Source: an uncultured Roseobacter sp.
Lineage (GTDB): Bacteria; Pseudomonadota; Alphaproteobacteria; Rhodobacterales; Rhodobacteraceae
Assembly: GCF_947495275.1 (NCBI RefSeq)
Contig: NZ_CANLYL010000008.1
Span: 124,001 to 188,000 of the forward strand
Direction of reading: 5' to 3'
Length of the DNA stretch: 64,000 nt
Of this stretch, positions 34,979 through 44,573 are shown piece after piece (within the stretch, counting starts at the first letter, position 1; the number at the start of each line of letters is the position of its first letter). The notes beneath the pieces are model-generated. The model did not search any database. It was not told the origin of the DNA and saw nothing but the letters and a program-made list of their open reading frames with translations. The position numbers and the translations under genes were made by a program.

Positions 34979-37006
34979 TTGACAGAATCTTCGGGCGGCG
35001 CAAACGTGCCGTTCATGAGCACAGGCAATACTCTCCGCGACATCGAAGAAGACCCAGATTTCGGGATCACCCTCAGCGACGGGTGCCGCCTGTCGGCGCG
35101 CATCTGGCGCCCAAGGGACGCAGAAGCGCACCCGGTTCCCGTCATTCTGGAATACCTGCCCTACCGCAAACGCGATGGGACCACAGCGCGCGATGCACTC
35201 ACCCTTCCCTGGTTTGCGGAACGCGGGTACGCCTGCGTGCGCGTGGACATGCGCGGCAATGGCGACAGCGAAGGTCTGATGGAAGACGAGTACACGCCGC
35301 AGGAATTATCCGACGCGGTGGAGGTGATCACGCAGCTTGCCGCCGCCAAGTGGTGCAACGGCAACGTCGGGATGATGGGCATTAGCTGGGGTGGTTTCAA
35401 CGGATTGCAGGTCGCAGCATTGGCACCCGAGCCGCTCAAGGCGGTCATCACCCTGTGCTCGACCGTGGACAGATATGCCGATGACATCCATTACAAAGGG
35501 GGCTGCCTGCTCAACGAAAACCTTGGGTGGGGGGCGACCATGTGGTCCTATTCCAGCCGCGCGCCCGATCCTGCACTGCGCGACAACTGGCGTGATCTTT
35601 GGTTGCAACGTCTGGAAAACGAACCCTTCCTGCCGTCGGTCTGGCTGCGGCACCAGCACCGCGATGCCTATTGGCAGCACGGGTCTGTCTGCGAAGATTA
35701 TAGCGCGATCAAGGCCAAGGTGCTGGCCATCGGTGGCTGGGGCGACGCCTACAAGAACGCGGTGCCGAAGCTGGTCGAGGCGCTGCCCGGCGCCAAAGGG
35801 ATCGTTGGCCCCTGGGTGCATAAATACCCACATTTTGCCGTGCCTGAACCGCGCATCGGGTTCCTGCAGGAAGCGCTGCGCTGGTGGGATCACTGGTTGA
35901 AGGGGGAAAACTCAGGTGTAGAGGATGACCCCGACTACCGCGCCTATTTGATGGATGGTGCACGCCCGGCGCGCTGGTACACTGAACGCCCCGGGCGCTG
36001 GATCGTCGAGGCGGATGGCGCGACCTCTCACATCCCGCACCGGACATTGCATCTGACGGATCAGGGGCTGTCCGATACGCCGGGAAAACTGGACGCCAAG
36101 GTTGCCTCACCGCAAGACTGCGGCGCAGAAAGTGGTGAATACTGCGCCATTTGGCTAGGCCCGGAAATGCCCGGAGATCAACGTGGCGATGATGCAATGT
36201 CTGCCTGCTTCGATACTGGCCCCCTGGATCACGACACGGATATTCTCGGTGCCGCAAGAGTGGTGCTGCGTCTGGCCTCTGATCAGCCGCAGGCACAAAT
36301 CGCCGTGCGTCTTAGTCATGTGCATCCCGATGGGGCGACGACACGGATCACCTATGGTGTCTTGAATCTGTCGCACCGCGATGGCCCGGCGCAGCCGTCG
36401 CCGCTTGAGCCCGGCGCGCCTTACGAGGTCGAGGTGATGCTCGATCAGATCGCCTATCGTGTGCCCCAGGGGCATCGCCTGCGGGTTTCAATCTCCAACA
36501 GTTACTGGCCCTTGATCTGGCCGGCACCCGTCGCCGGAACCCTCACCCTGGATCGCGGCGAATTGCAGTTACCGGTGCGGCGCACAACGCGCCAGGACGA
36601 ATATCGCTTTCAGCCCCCCGTTGCTGCGGACCCTTGGGAAGTTGAAACGCTGCGAGAGGCGTCGAATAACCGTTACCGCCATGTAAATATGGTCACAGGG
36701 CTGGTCAGCCTGGTCATCGAGGACGATTTCGGAAAGGTGCGCGACGCCGATCACGGGCTGATCTCAGGATCAATTGCACGTGAGCGATGGACAATTCAGC
36801 CCGATAACCCGCTCTCTGCCAGGGGTGATTGTCACTGGACGGACGAGTTGGAGCGCGAGGGGATCAAACTGCGCACAGAAACGACCTGCCTGATGTGGTC
36901 GGACGCCAGTAACTTCTACCTGAGCGCGCGCCTTGAGGCCTATGAGAACGACACGCTGATCTACGAGCGCGATCATTCAGACCAGATCGCCCGGGATCAC
37001 GTTTGA
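34979..37006 (+). CDS. CocE/NonD family serine hydrolase
   Basis: This protein of up to 675 residues is an alpha/beta-hydrolase of the CocE/NonD (X-prolyl dipeptidyl peptidase S15) family. The nucleophile is in 'GISWGGFNGLQ', the His region is 'GPWVHKYPHFA', and a C-terminal jelly-roll domain is present ('YEVEVMLDQIAYRVPQGHRL'). No signal peptide is visible. The start is uncertain: the TTG at 34979 or the ATG at 35015, neither with a clear ribosome site. It precedes a peptide-type ABC transporter and could process imported peptides or esters. Confidence 0.88.
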   Translation: MTESSGGANVPFMSTGNTLRDIEEDPDFGITLSDGCRLSARIWRPRDAEAHPVPVILEYLPYRKRDGTTARDALTLPWFAERGYACVRVDMRGNGDSEGLMEDEYTPQELSDAVEVITQLAAAKWCNGNVGMMGISWGGFNGLQVAALAPEPLKAVITLCSTVDRYADDIHYKGGCLLNENLGWGATMWSYSSRAPDPALRDNWRDLWLQRLENEPFLPSVWLRHQHRDAYWQHGSVCEDYSAIKAKVLAIGGWGDAYKNAVPKLVEALPGAKGIVGPWVHKYPHFAVPEPRIGFLQEALRWWDHWLKGENSGVEDDPDYRAYLMDGARPARWYTERPGRWIVEADGATSHIPHRTLHLTDQGLSDTPGKLDAKVASPQDCGAESGEYCAIWLGPEMPGDQRGDDAMSACFDTGPLDHDTDILGAARVVLRLASDQPQAQIAVRLSHVHPDGATTRITYGVLNLSHRDGPAQPSPLEPGAPYEVEVMLDQIAYRVPQGHRLRVSISNSYWPLIWPAPVAGTLTLDRGELQLPVRRTTRQDEYRFQPPVAADPWEVETLREASNNRYRHVNMVTGLVSLVIEDDFGKVRDADHGLISGSIARERWTIQPDNPLSARGDCHWTDELEREGIKLRTETTCLMWSDASNFYLSARLEAYENDTLIYERDHSDQIARDHV

Positions 37007-37120
37007 AACTGGCCCTATGGAATGTGCTTAAAAAGCCTTGCGGCCTGACCTGAAATGCGCAAGCCTGCGGCATAAACGAAAAAATGCGCATAAGACGCAC
37101 ACTTCAACTGGGAGAAATCA

Positions 37121-38713
37121 ATGAACGATCAACTCAAGCATCTGTCGACCCGTGTGGCGAAAGGCCTGATGACACGCCGTGAATTTGTCGGTCGCGCGGC
37201 CGCTTTGGGCGTCACGGCAGCCGTTGCCAATTCCATGCTGGCCACGGCGGCCAAAGCCGAAGGTCCCGTCAAGGGCGGCACCATGAAAATCGGGTGCTCC
37301 GGTGGTGAAAGCACGAACACGCAAGACCCCGCGCTGACCGCTTCCGAAGTGCCGCTCTATAATCTGCGTCATTGGGGCGAAACGCTGGTGGATGTGGGTG
37401 CTGATGGCAGCATCGAATACCGCATGGCCGAAAGCGTGGAAGGCTCTGCCGACGCGAAAAAGTGGGTCTTCAAAATCCGCAAGGGGATTCCGTTCTCCAA
37501 CGGCAAGGACATGACGCCGGACGACGTGCTGAAAACCATGCAGCGCCACTCTAACGAGGATAGCCAGTCAGGTGCTCTGGGCATCATGCGCGGCATCGAG
37601 AACATGTCCGTGGACGGTGACAACTTCGTGGTCGAACTGGCAGCGGGCAACGCTGACCTGCCTTACCTGATGTCGGATTATCACCTGATGATCCAGCCCG
37701 GCGGCGGCATGGATGATCCCGGTGCAGGCATCGGCACAGGCCCCTACACCATCGAATTCGACGAACCCGGTGTGCGCCACGGTTTCAAACGCCGCGACGA
37801 TTACTGGGATTCCGAGAACCGCGGACACGCTGAATTCTCTGAACAGATCGTTCTAAATGATGCAACGGCGCGCACCGCCGCCCTGCAATCCGGTCAGGTT
37901 CACATGATCAACCGCGTTGACCCCAAGGTTGCTGGCCTGCTGGACCGCGCACCGAATCTGGCGGTCAAATCCGTGGCCGGTCGCGGGCACTATGTCTTCA
38001 TCATGCATGTCGACACCGCACCTTTTGACAACAACGACCTGCGGCTAGCGCTGAAATACGCGATCAACCGCGAGGAGTTGGTCGATAAGATCCTGCGCGG
38101 CTACGGTACGGTCGGAAACGACATGCCGATCAATGGCGGCTACCCGCTCTTTGACGACACGATCCCACAGCGGGAATTCTCGCTGGAAAAAGCGGCTGAG
38201 CATTACAAGAAGTCCGGTCACGACGGATCGCCCATCATCCTGCGTACTGCGGATGGCGCCTTCCCCGGCGCGGTTGACGCAGCGGCGCTCTTCCAGCAAT
38301 CGGCGCAAGCCGCTGGTATTCCTCTGGAAATCAAGCGTGAGCCCAACGATGGTTACTGGTCCGAAGTGTGGAACGTCCAGCCGTTCTGTGCGTCTTACTG
38401 GGGCGGTCGCCCGGTTCAGGACCAGATGTATTCCACAGCGTATCTGTCAACAGCGGACTGGAACGACACGCGTTTCAAAGTGCCGGAATTTGACGAAATG
38501 CTGCTGGCCGCACGTGCAGAGATCGACGAGGCCAAGCGCAAGGAAATCTACTCCAAAATGGGCCGGATGCTGCGCGATGAAGGTGGCCTGATCCTGCCCA
38601 TGTTCAACGATTTCGTGGGCGCTGTCGCCAACAACGTCGGAGGCTACGAAGACGATCCAAACGGGCCTTTGATGAACAACAAAGCGCCGATCAAATGCTG
38701 GATCAACGCGTAA
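37121..38713 (+). CDS. Peptide-type ABC transporter substrate-binding protein with Tat signal
   Basis: This 530-residue protein is an SBP family 5 (OppA/DppA-like) binding protein. The N terminus has a Tat signal ('MTRREFVGRAAALGVTAA') and a likely cleavage after 'TAAKA'. The typical signature region with 'PDDVLKTMQRHSNED' and the peptide-binding 'ALKYAINREELVDKIL' is visible. The ATG follows GGGAGAAA. Cluster C binding proteins carry di- and oligopeptides, nickel, opines or heme; the ligand is unknown. Confidence 0.93.
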   Translation: MNDQLKHLSTRVAKGLMTRREFVGRAAALGVTAAVANSMLATAAKAEGPVKGGTMKIGCSGGESTNTQDPALTASEVPLYNLRHWGETLVDVGADGSIEYRMAESVEGSADAKKWVFKIRKGIPFSNGKDMTPDDVLKTMQRHSNEDSQSGALGIMRGIENMSVDGDNFVVELAAGNADLPYLMSDYHLMIQPGGGMDDPGAGIGTGPYTIEFDEPGVRHGFKRRDDYWDSENRGHAEFSEQIVLNDATARTAALQSGQVHMINRVDPKVAGLLDRAPNLAVKSVAGRGHYVFIMHVDTAPFDNNDLRLALKYAINREELVDKILRGYGTVGNDMPINGGYPLFDDTIPQREFSLEKAAEHYKKSGHDGSPIILRTADGAFPGAVDAAALFQQSAQAAGIPLEIKREPNDGYWSEVWNVQPFCASYWGGRPVQDQMYSTAYLSTADWNDTRFKVPEFDEMLLAARAEIDEAKRKEIYSKMGRMLRDEGGLILPMFNDFVGAVANNVGGYEDDPNGPLMNNKAPIKCWINA

Positions 38714-38728
38714 AGAGCGGGTCAGCAG

Positions 38729-39748
38729 ATGCATCCCATCATCAAACTGGTCGCCCAACGCTTAGCGTTGGGCCTCCTGTTGCTCTTCGCCGCCTCAATC
38801 CTGATCTTTGCAGGGACGTCGATCCTTCCAGGCGACGTGGCACAACAAATCCTCGGACAATCTGCAACCCCTGAAGCGCTGGAGAACCTGCGCCGGGAGT
38901 TGGGCCTGAATGAACCTGCGGTCAGCCGGTATTTCTCCTGGCTGGGCGGTGTGATGCAGGGCGATCTTGGCACGGCGCTGACCAACGGGCGCGATATTGC
39001 CGAAAGCCTGGGCACGCGTCTTTCCAACACGCTATTCCTCGCCTTCTGGGCCGCCGTTATCGCGGTGCCATTGGCGATCACGCTGGGCCTTCTGGCCGTC
39101 CGCTACAAGGACCGCTGGCCCGACAAGGTGATTTCAGCCGTCACGCTGACCACCATTTCCATTCCGGAATTCATGATCGGCTACGTGCTGATCTTCTTCC
39201 TGTCCATCCAACTGCCGCAACTGATCAACGGGATGGAATTCCTGTCTGACGGCGCGCGCAACTGGATGCTGTCGAACCTACGCTTTTCTTCTGTCGCGTT
39301 GATGAACGACAGCATGACCCTGATCGAAAAGATCAAATCCATCACCCTGCCCATCATGGTGCTGACGCTTGTGGTGCTGGCTCATATGATGCGCATGACC
39401 CGTGCCGCCATCCTGAACGTGATGCAATCGGCCTACATTGAAACGGCGGAACTCAAGGGCCTCGGCATGCTCAAGATCATCCGCAAGCACGCCTTTCCCA
39501 ATGCCATCGCGCCCATCGTCAATGTGGTGATGATCAACCTCGCCTATCTGGTGGTCGGCGTTGTGGTGGTCGAGGTGGTCTTTGCCTATCCGGGCATGGG
39601 GCAATACCTTGTGGATCACGTGGCCAAACGGGACATCCCCGTGGTGCAGGCCTGCGGTCTGATCTTTGCGGCCGTCTACATCGGTCTGAACCTCGTCGCG
39701 GACATCGTGTCGATCCTGGCAAATCCAAGATTGAGGCATCCAAAATGA
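38729..39748 (+). CDS. Peptide-type ABC transporter permease (DppB family)
   Basis: This 339-residue membrane protein is a DppB/OppB-type permease with six helices and the N-terminal 'RLALGLLLLFAASILIFAGTSILPGD' pattern. The EAA-type loop lies near 'AAILNVMQSAYIETAELKGL'. It starts 15 bp after the binding protein and overlaps the second permease start by 4 bp. Confidence 0.94.
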   Translation: MHPIIKLVAQRLALGLLLLFAASILIFAGTSILPGDVAQQILGQSATPEALENLRRELGLNEPAVSRYFSWLGGVMQGDLGTALTNGRDIAESLGTRLSNTLFLAFWAAVIAVPLAITLGLLAVRYKDRWPDKVISAVTLTTISIPEFMIGYVLIFFLSIQLPQLINGMEFLSDGARNWMLSNLRFSSVALMNDSMTLIEKIKSITLPIMVLTLVVLAHMMRMTRAAILNVMQSAYIETAELKGLGMLKIIRKHAFPNAIAPIVNVVMINLAYLVVGVVVVEVVFAYPGMGQYLVDHVAKRDIPVVQACGLIFAAVYIGLNLVADIVSILANPRLRHPK

Positions 39749-40557
39749 GAATACCTCTCGCAGCCCTCATCGGCCTTTTCTTCACCGGTCTCTTCTTTGC
39801 AGTGGCCATATTTGCCCCTTTTATCGCCCCTTACGGCATGGCCGAAGTCGTCGGCGACGTCTGGGAAGCGCCCTCTGATCAGTTCCTGCTGGGCACTGAC
39901 AGCATCGGACGCGACCTGCTCAGCCGCATGATCTATGGCGGGCAAACAACCATCTTCATCGCCACCGCCGCGACAGCGCTCAGCTTCATCACCGGTTCGG
40001 TGCTGGGGTTCTTCGCTGCCGTTTCGGGCGGATGGGTGGATCAGGCCATTTCGCGTTTTGTCGATCTGATCATGTCGATCCCCTCGCTGATCTTTGCGCT
40101 GGTGGTTCTGTCGGTCATGCCCACAACCATCACCATCCTGATCGTCTTGATGGGCCTGCTGGATTCCACGCGGGTGTATCGTCTGGCACGTGCTGTGGCC
40201 GTGGACATCACCGTCATGGATTACGTTGAAGCTGCGCGCCTGCGGGGTGAAAAAATCGGCTGGATCATTTTCCGCGAAACACTGCCCAACGCCCTGTCAC
40301 CGTTGGTGGCGGAAATGGGTCTGCGGTTCATCTTTGCGGTTCTCTTTGTCTCCACCCTGTCCTTCCTCGGTCTTGGCGTGCAACCGCCACAAGCGGACTG
40401 GGGCGGTATCGTGAAGGAGAACAAGGAAGGCATCAACTACGGTGTCTCCGCAGCGCTCTACCCGGCATATGCCATCGCGGTGCTTTGCATCTCGATCAAC
40501 CTTGTGGCGGACTGGGTGCTGAACAGGACCACCTCGCTGAAAGGAGGTCGCGGATGA
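39745..40557 (+). CDS. Peptide-type ABC transporter permease (DppC family)
   Basis: This 270-residue protein is a DppC/OppC-type permease: 'LGTDSIGRDLLSRMIYGGQT' follows the first helix and the cytoplasmic coupling loop is 'YVEAARLRGEKIGWIIFRET'. It pairs with the DppB-type protein to form the channel, and its stop overlaps the ATPase start. Confidence 0.94.
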   Translation: MRIPLAALIGLFFTGLFFAVAIFAPFIAPYGMAEVVGDVWEAPSDQFLLGTDSIGRDLLSRMIYGGQTTIFIATAATALSFITGSVLGFFAAVSGGWVDQAISRFVDLIMSIPSLIFALVVLSVMPTTITILIVLMGLLDSTRVYRLARAVAVDITVMDYVEAARLRGEKIGWIIFRETLPNALSPLVAEMGLRFIFAVLFVSTLSFLGLGVQPPQADWGGIVKENKEGINYGVSAALYPAYAIAVLCISINLVADWVLNRTTSLKGGRG

Positions 40558-42191
40558 CCGACGTTTTGCTCAAAGTCCGCGGGCTCAAGATCGGGGCGAC
40601 CATCTTTCCCCCCGGCGAAAAATCCCGCGATATTGAGATCGTGCATGGTGTCGATTTCGATCTGGCCCCGGGAAAGGTTCTGGGTCTGATCGGCGAATCC
40701 GGTGCGGGTAAGTCCACCATTGGGCTGGCGTCCATGGCCTATGGCCGGGGGGGCGTCGAGATCACCGGCGGCACGGTCGAGGTCAACGGGCGTGACGTTC
40801 TGTCTTCCGGCATGCGTGACGTGCGCCGGTTGCGCGGGGCGGAGGTGACCTATGTCTCGCAATCCGCCGCCGCCTCTTTCAACCCGGCCAAACAGATCAT
40901 GGAGCAGGTGACCGAAGCGGCGATCTTCCAAAACAAATTCTCCAAGAAAGAAGCCGAAGACCGCGCTGTCGAGCTATTCCGCAAGCTGGGCCTGCCTGAT
41001 CCGGAAAACATCGGCAGCCGCTACCCGCATCAGGTCTCCGGAGGGCAGCTTCAGCGCTGTATGACCGCACTGGCACTTTGCCCGCAACCTGATCTGGTGG
41101 TCTTTGATGAGCCCACAACGGCGCTGGATGTGACCACACAGATCGACGTTCTGGCCGCGATCAAGGAGGCCATCCGCGATACCGGTGTTGCCGCCCTCTA
41201 CATCACCCATGACCTCGCGGTGGTCGCCCAAGTCAGCGATCACATCATGGTCCTGCAACAAGGCGCAACCGTCGAATATGGCACCACTGATCAGATCATC
41301 AATGCGCCCAAGGAAGACTATACCAAGGCGCTGGTCTCTGTCCGGTCCATCGATCACGAGGAAAAGCAGCCGACCGACAACCCGGTGCTGCGGGTGGAGA
41401 ATGTCACGGCGCGCTACAAAGGCACTGATTTCGACGTTCTGAAAAACATCAACGTGGAGCTGCACCCCGGTCAGACATTGGCGGTTGTGGGCGAATCCGG
41501 CTCCGGCAAATCGACGCTTGCACGGGTGATAACCGGCCTGCTGCCTCCGTCAAATGGGACGATCACCTTTGACGGCAGAACCCTGACGCCCGACCTGCCC
41601 ACGCGTCCGCTGGATGACCTGCGCGAATTGCAGATGATCTACCAGATGGCGGATACGGCGATGAACCCGCGTCAAACCGTCGGCACCATCATCGGGCGCC
41701 CGCTGGAGTTCTATTTCGGCCTCAAGGGGGCGGAAAAGCAGAAACGCATTCAGGAACTGCTCGACGAGATCGAATTGGGCGAGGGGTTTCAGGATCGCTA
41801 CCCGGCGGAACTGTCCGGCGGTCAGAAACAACGCGTTTGCATCGCGCGCGCCCTGGCGGCCAAACCCAAGCTGATCATCTGTGATGAGGTCACGTCGGCG
41901 CTCGATCCGCTGGTGGCGGATGGCATTCTCAAACTTCTGCTCAATCTGCAAAAGATCGAGGATGTGGCTTATCTCTTCATCACACATGATCTGGCCACGG
42001 TGCGCGCCATTGCCGATAGCATCGCGGTGATGTTCCAGGGAGAGGTCGTGCGCTATGGACCGAAATCGCAAGTACTGGCCCCGCCTTTCGACGACTACAC
42101 AGACCTTCTGCTCAGTTCCGTGCCGGAAATGAAGCTGGGGTGGCTGGAAGATGTGATTGCGAACCGCAAAATGGAAAGCGCAGGGAACTGA
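40554..42191 (+). CDS. Fused dual ATPase of the peptide-type ABC transporter (DppD-DppF fusion)
   Basis: This 545-residue protein carries two ABC ATPase domains in one chain. The first has Walker A 'GESGAGKST' (about residue 45), signature 'VSGGQLQR' and Walker B 'LVVFDEP'; the second has 'GESGSGKST', 'LSGGQKQR' and 'LIICDEV'. It therefore supplies both DppD- and DppF-type functions, as in GsiA. I set the start at the ATG at 40554, behind AAAGGAGG and overlapping the DppC-type stop. It completes the four-gene transporter. Confidence 0.95.
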   Translation: MTDVLLKVRGLKIGATIFPPGEKSRDIEIVHGVDFDLAPGKVLGLIGESGAGKSTIGLASMAYGRGGVEITGGTVEVNGRDVLSSGMRDVRRLRGAEVTYVSQSAAASFNPAKQIMEQVTEAAIFQNKFSKKEAEDRAVELFRKLGLPDPENIGSRYPHQVSGGQLQRCMTALALCPQPDLVVFDEPTTALDVTTQIDVLAAIKEAIRDTGVAALYITHDLAVVAQVSDHIMVLQQGATVEYGTTDQIINAPKEDYTKALVSVRSIDHEEKQPTDNPVLRVENVTARYKGTDFDVLKNINVELHPGQTLAVVGESGSGKSTLARVITGLLPPSNGTITFDGRTLTPDLPTRPLDDLRELQMIYQMADTAMNPRQTVGTIIGRPLEFYFGLKGAEKQKRIQELLDEIELGEGFQDRYPAELSGGQKQRVCIARALAAKPKLIICDEVTSALDPLVADGILKLLLNLQKIEDVAYLFITHDLATVRAIADSIAVMFQGEVVRYGPKSQVLAPPFDDYTDLLLSSVPEMKLGWLEDVIANRKMESAGN

Positions 42192-42205
42192 ACTAAAGGT
42201 GCCCG

Positions 42206-42697
42206 CTAAGACCGCGTCACTGCACCATGGTGTGCTTTGAATATGGCATCCAGTTCGTCGCTATCGTGTAGTCCCTGCACGGTCCGGTGAAGCGCGCCGC
42301 CGCCATCGAATAGCAACAAGGTCACGTTGCCGACGCCATGACGTACCGCAAAGGCGCGCCCGTCCGGCGTGGTGATATCGGCGATCAGATAAACAAGATC
42401 GCATTCACCGAATTGTTTGAAGGCTTTTCTGGTTTGCTTCTGCAAAGCCGTGCATGTGGGGCACTGCGGGTCGTGAATTTGCACAACGACCGGCTTACCC
42501 TGCCCTATCCTCGTCAAATCATGCTCGGCGGCGTAGGCCTGAAAAGACCCGAATGCCAGATAACCTCCTCCGCCGACAAGGGTCGCGCCAATCGCACCAT
42601 TGCGCACAAGTTTGAACACGTCTCTTCGCGTCGGCGGCGGTGCGGTTTTGGCGGGTTTCTTGGATATTTTGCCACGATTCTTACGGGATTTAGTCAT
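42206..42697 (-). CDS. Membrane-anchored thioredoxin-like protein
   Basis: This protein of about 163 residues begins at the ATG at 42697, preceded by GGAGG. It has a Lys/Pro-rich N terminus with an RRD-type sequence ('PPTRRDVFKLVRNGAIGATL') and one hydrophobic helix (about 30-55), then a thioredoxin-like fold with the redox motif Cys-Pro-Thr-Cys in 'DPQCPTCTALQ'. It probably faces the periplasm and handles disulfides, or delivers reducing power to a cofactor pathway. It converges on the ABC transporter end and diverges from the LOV-like gene. Confidence 0.75.
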   Translation of the reverse strand: MTKSRKNRGKISKKPAKTAPPPTRRDVFKLVRNGAIGATLVGGGGYLAFGSFQAYAAEHDLTRIGQGKPVVVQIHDPQCPTCTALQKQTRKAFKQFGECDLVYLIADITTPDGRAFAVRHGVGNVTLLLFDGGGALHRTVQGLHDSDELDAIFKAHHGAVTRS

Positions 42698-42930
42698 GAT
42701 GCCTCCGTCGGGTGAGCCCGTTAACTCTGCCCCGTCACACATATATGCTGCAATTTCTTTTGATGATCGGACATCTCACATTCCCGTCAACACGTCGTGA
42801 TCGCCAAACCTGCACGCATAATCCGAACTGGACATTGATGCACTCTCGCAGTCACACTTGAGTTGATCGCCGGCCCGATAGTTCTATTTCGTTAAAAATC
42901 TGCTAACAAACTCAACTGAACTAAACAAAT

Positions 42931-43536
42931 ATGCACTACGAATCAATAGCTTCGGAAGTTTTGCCGCGATCCATCGTCGAGGTTTGTAACGCGATTCCCA
43001 CCCCCATAAGCATCGCTGATCCTGATGAACACGACCTGCCGTTGTTCTATGTGAACGCTGCATTCGAAAAAATGACGAAGTGGGACGCCTTGGAAATCGT
43101 TGGCCGGAACGCCCGCTTCCTTCAGGGACCGGAAACCGATGTCACTGTTGCCTCTGACCTTGGGATGTCGCTGAAGGGTCGAGAAGGCGACGTTTGTTGT
43201 CTGCTCAATTATCGCCACGACGGATCGCCTTTCTTGAATCTGCTAGCGATACGACCGATCAGAATTCACGGCCAAAGAGAGTTTCTGATGGGCTGCCATT
43301 TCGCCTATAGTTCCAGCGAAGGCTGGCGCGCGCGCGCCAACAGCGCAGCCAGCATCGATCACGCTTTCCGGCAGGTTCGTTACGGTGTTGCCCTCGGCCC
43401 ACGGCAAGTGTCGGAACTGGATATCTTGCGGCTCGACATGATATTGATGAGGTTTGAGGCGGCCTTCACCAAGGTCCAGAACAAGCTGGTCGAGCGGGCC
43501 TGCCATCAATTACGCCAAAAGAACACCTCGCTCTGA
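42931..43536 (+). CDS. LOV-like PAS domain protein lacking the photoactive cysteine
   Basis: This 201-residue protein has a single LOV-type PAS domain (residues about 20-125). The flavin-binding motif normally written GxNCRFLQ reads 'GRNARFLQG' (residues 58-66), with Ala61 (codon GCC, 43111-43113) in place of the cysteine that forms the light-induced FMN adduct. FMN contacts Asn93 and Asn103 in 'NYRHDGSPFLN' are kept, while the usual C-terminal glutamine is His123 ('GCHF'). A helical extension follows (130-201). It may bind flavin but cannot do the standard photocycle. Confidence 0.82.
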   Translation: MHYESIASEVLPRSIVEVCNAIPTPISIADPDEHDLPLFYVNAAFEKMTKWDALEIVGRNARFLQGPETDVTVASDLGMSLKGREGDVCCLLNYRHDGSPFLNLLAIRPIRIHGQREFLMGCHFAYSSSEGWRARANSAASIDHAFRQVRYGVALGPRQVSELDILRLDMILMRFEAAFTKVQNKLVERACHQLRQKNTSL

Positions 43537-43736
43537 GTGACCTTTAGCACGGCCCGAAGGAAGCGCTAGCTCCCTGCCGCCCAAAACCCGAAAAGACAAA
43601 GCGATCAGGCAGGTAAGTCCAGCACATAGGGTGAAAGTGCCGATGCTGTTTCGCGATTGCACCGCCGCAGGTCGGTTTCGTCGTTGCGCACGAACGTCAG
43701 CTACGTTCAGATGCGCAAGACCTCAGGAGGTGGCGC

Positions 43737-44573
43737 ATGGGTAACAAACTTCTTCTCATTATCCTCGACGGCGTGCCCTGGCGCAATTGGCGGCGGCTTT
43801 TTGGCAATCTTGAAGGCTGGGTCGACAGTGGTGATGCGCGGGTCTGGAAACTCCGCTCGGTGTTGCCGTCGACATCTGCCAGTTGCTACGCCTCTATTCA
43901 TACGGGCGTTGCACCTGCGGAGCACGGGTGCACGGGCAACCATGACGTACACCGCCTGAAGCACAAGGATGTGTTCACCCAGGTGCGCGCGGCCGGTGGC
44001 GTGACAGGGGCCGTTGCCCATTCCTTCTGGTCGGAGTTTTTCAACCGCGCGCCCTTCGATCTGGTTCGCGATATTGAATATGACGAACCTGCCAGCGACA
44101 CGATCAATCACGGGCGTTTTCATACGATGACAGGCTACGGGCTGATCAATCAGATGACACCGTCCGATACCGATCTCTTCGCCACATTGACGCGGCTTTG
44201 CGAGGTCCATGATCTTACCTATGGCATGCTGCACACCTGCACGCTGGACAGCATGGGGCACCGGTTTTTCCATGACTGTCAGGAAATGGATCATGCCTGT
44301 TTCGTGATGGACGAAATGCTGGCCCCTTTCCTCACACGCTGGCGAGAGGCGGGCTACGAAGTGATCGTCACGGCGGATCACGGGCAGGACGCGCGCGGGC
44401 ATCACGGCGGGCGCGATCCCCTGCAACAGGAGGCAGCCCTTTATTATTTTGGTCCGGCAAAAGGTCCGGGCAAGGACGATGTCATCGACCAGTTGCAGCT
44501 TGCGCCCACCATCCTGTCGCGTCTGGGCGCACCGATTGCGGACACGATGAAAGCGCCGATCTTTCTGACCTGA
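43737..44573 (+). CDS. Alkaline phosphatase-superfamily phosphodiesterase/nucleotide pyrophosphatase
   Basis: This 278-residue protein belongs to the type I phosphodiesterase/nucleotide pyrophosphatase branch of the alkaline phosphatase superfamily. Metal-site residues appear in 'LIILDGVPW' and 'TADHGQDARGHHGG', and a Ser/Thr nucleophile candidate is in 'VLPSTSASCYASIHTG'. The ATG is preceded by AGGAGG. It is a compact version of the family without signal peptide. The substrate (nucleotide, phospholipid head group or phosphonate) is unknown. Confidence 0.85.
   Translation: MGNKLLLIILDGVPWRNWRRLFGNLEGWVDSGDARVWKLRSVLPSTSASCYASIHTGVAPAEHGCTGNHDVHRLKHKDVFTQVRAAGGVTGAVAHSFWSEFFNRAPFDLVRDIEYDEPASDTINHGRFHTMTGYGLINQMTPSDTDLFATLTRLCEVHDLTYGMLHTCTLDSMGHRFFHDCQEMDHACFVMDEMLAPFLTRWREAGYEVIVTADHGQDARGHHGGRDPLQQEAALYYFGPAKGPGKDDVIDQLQLAPTILSRLGAPIADTMKAPIFLT

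Noticed and set aside
42743-42930. Light-responsive or sigma-factor promoter for the LOV-like gene
   Set aside because: The region is AT-rich near 42890 but I could not identify a convincing pair of -35 and -10 elements.
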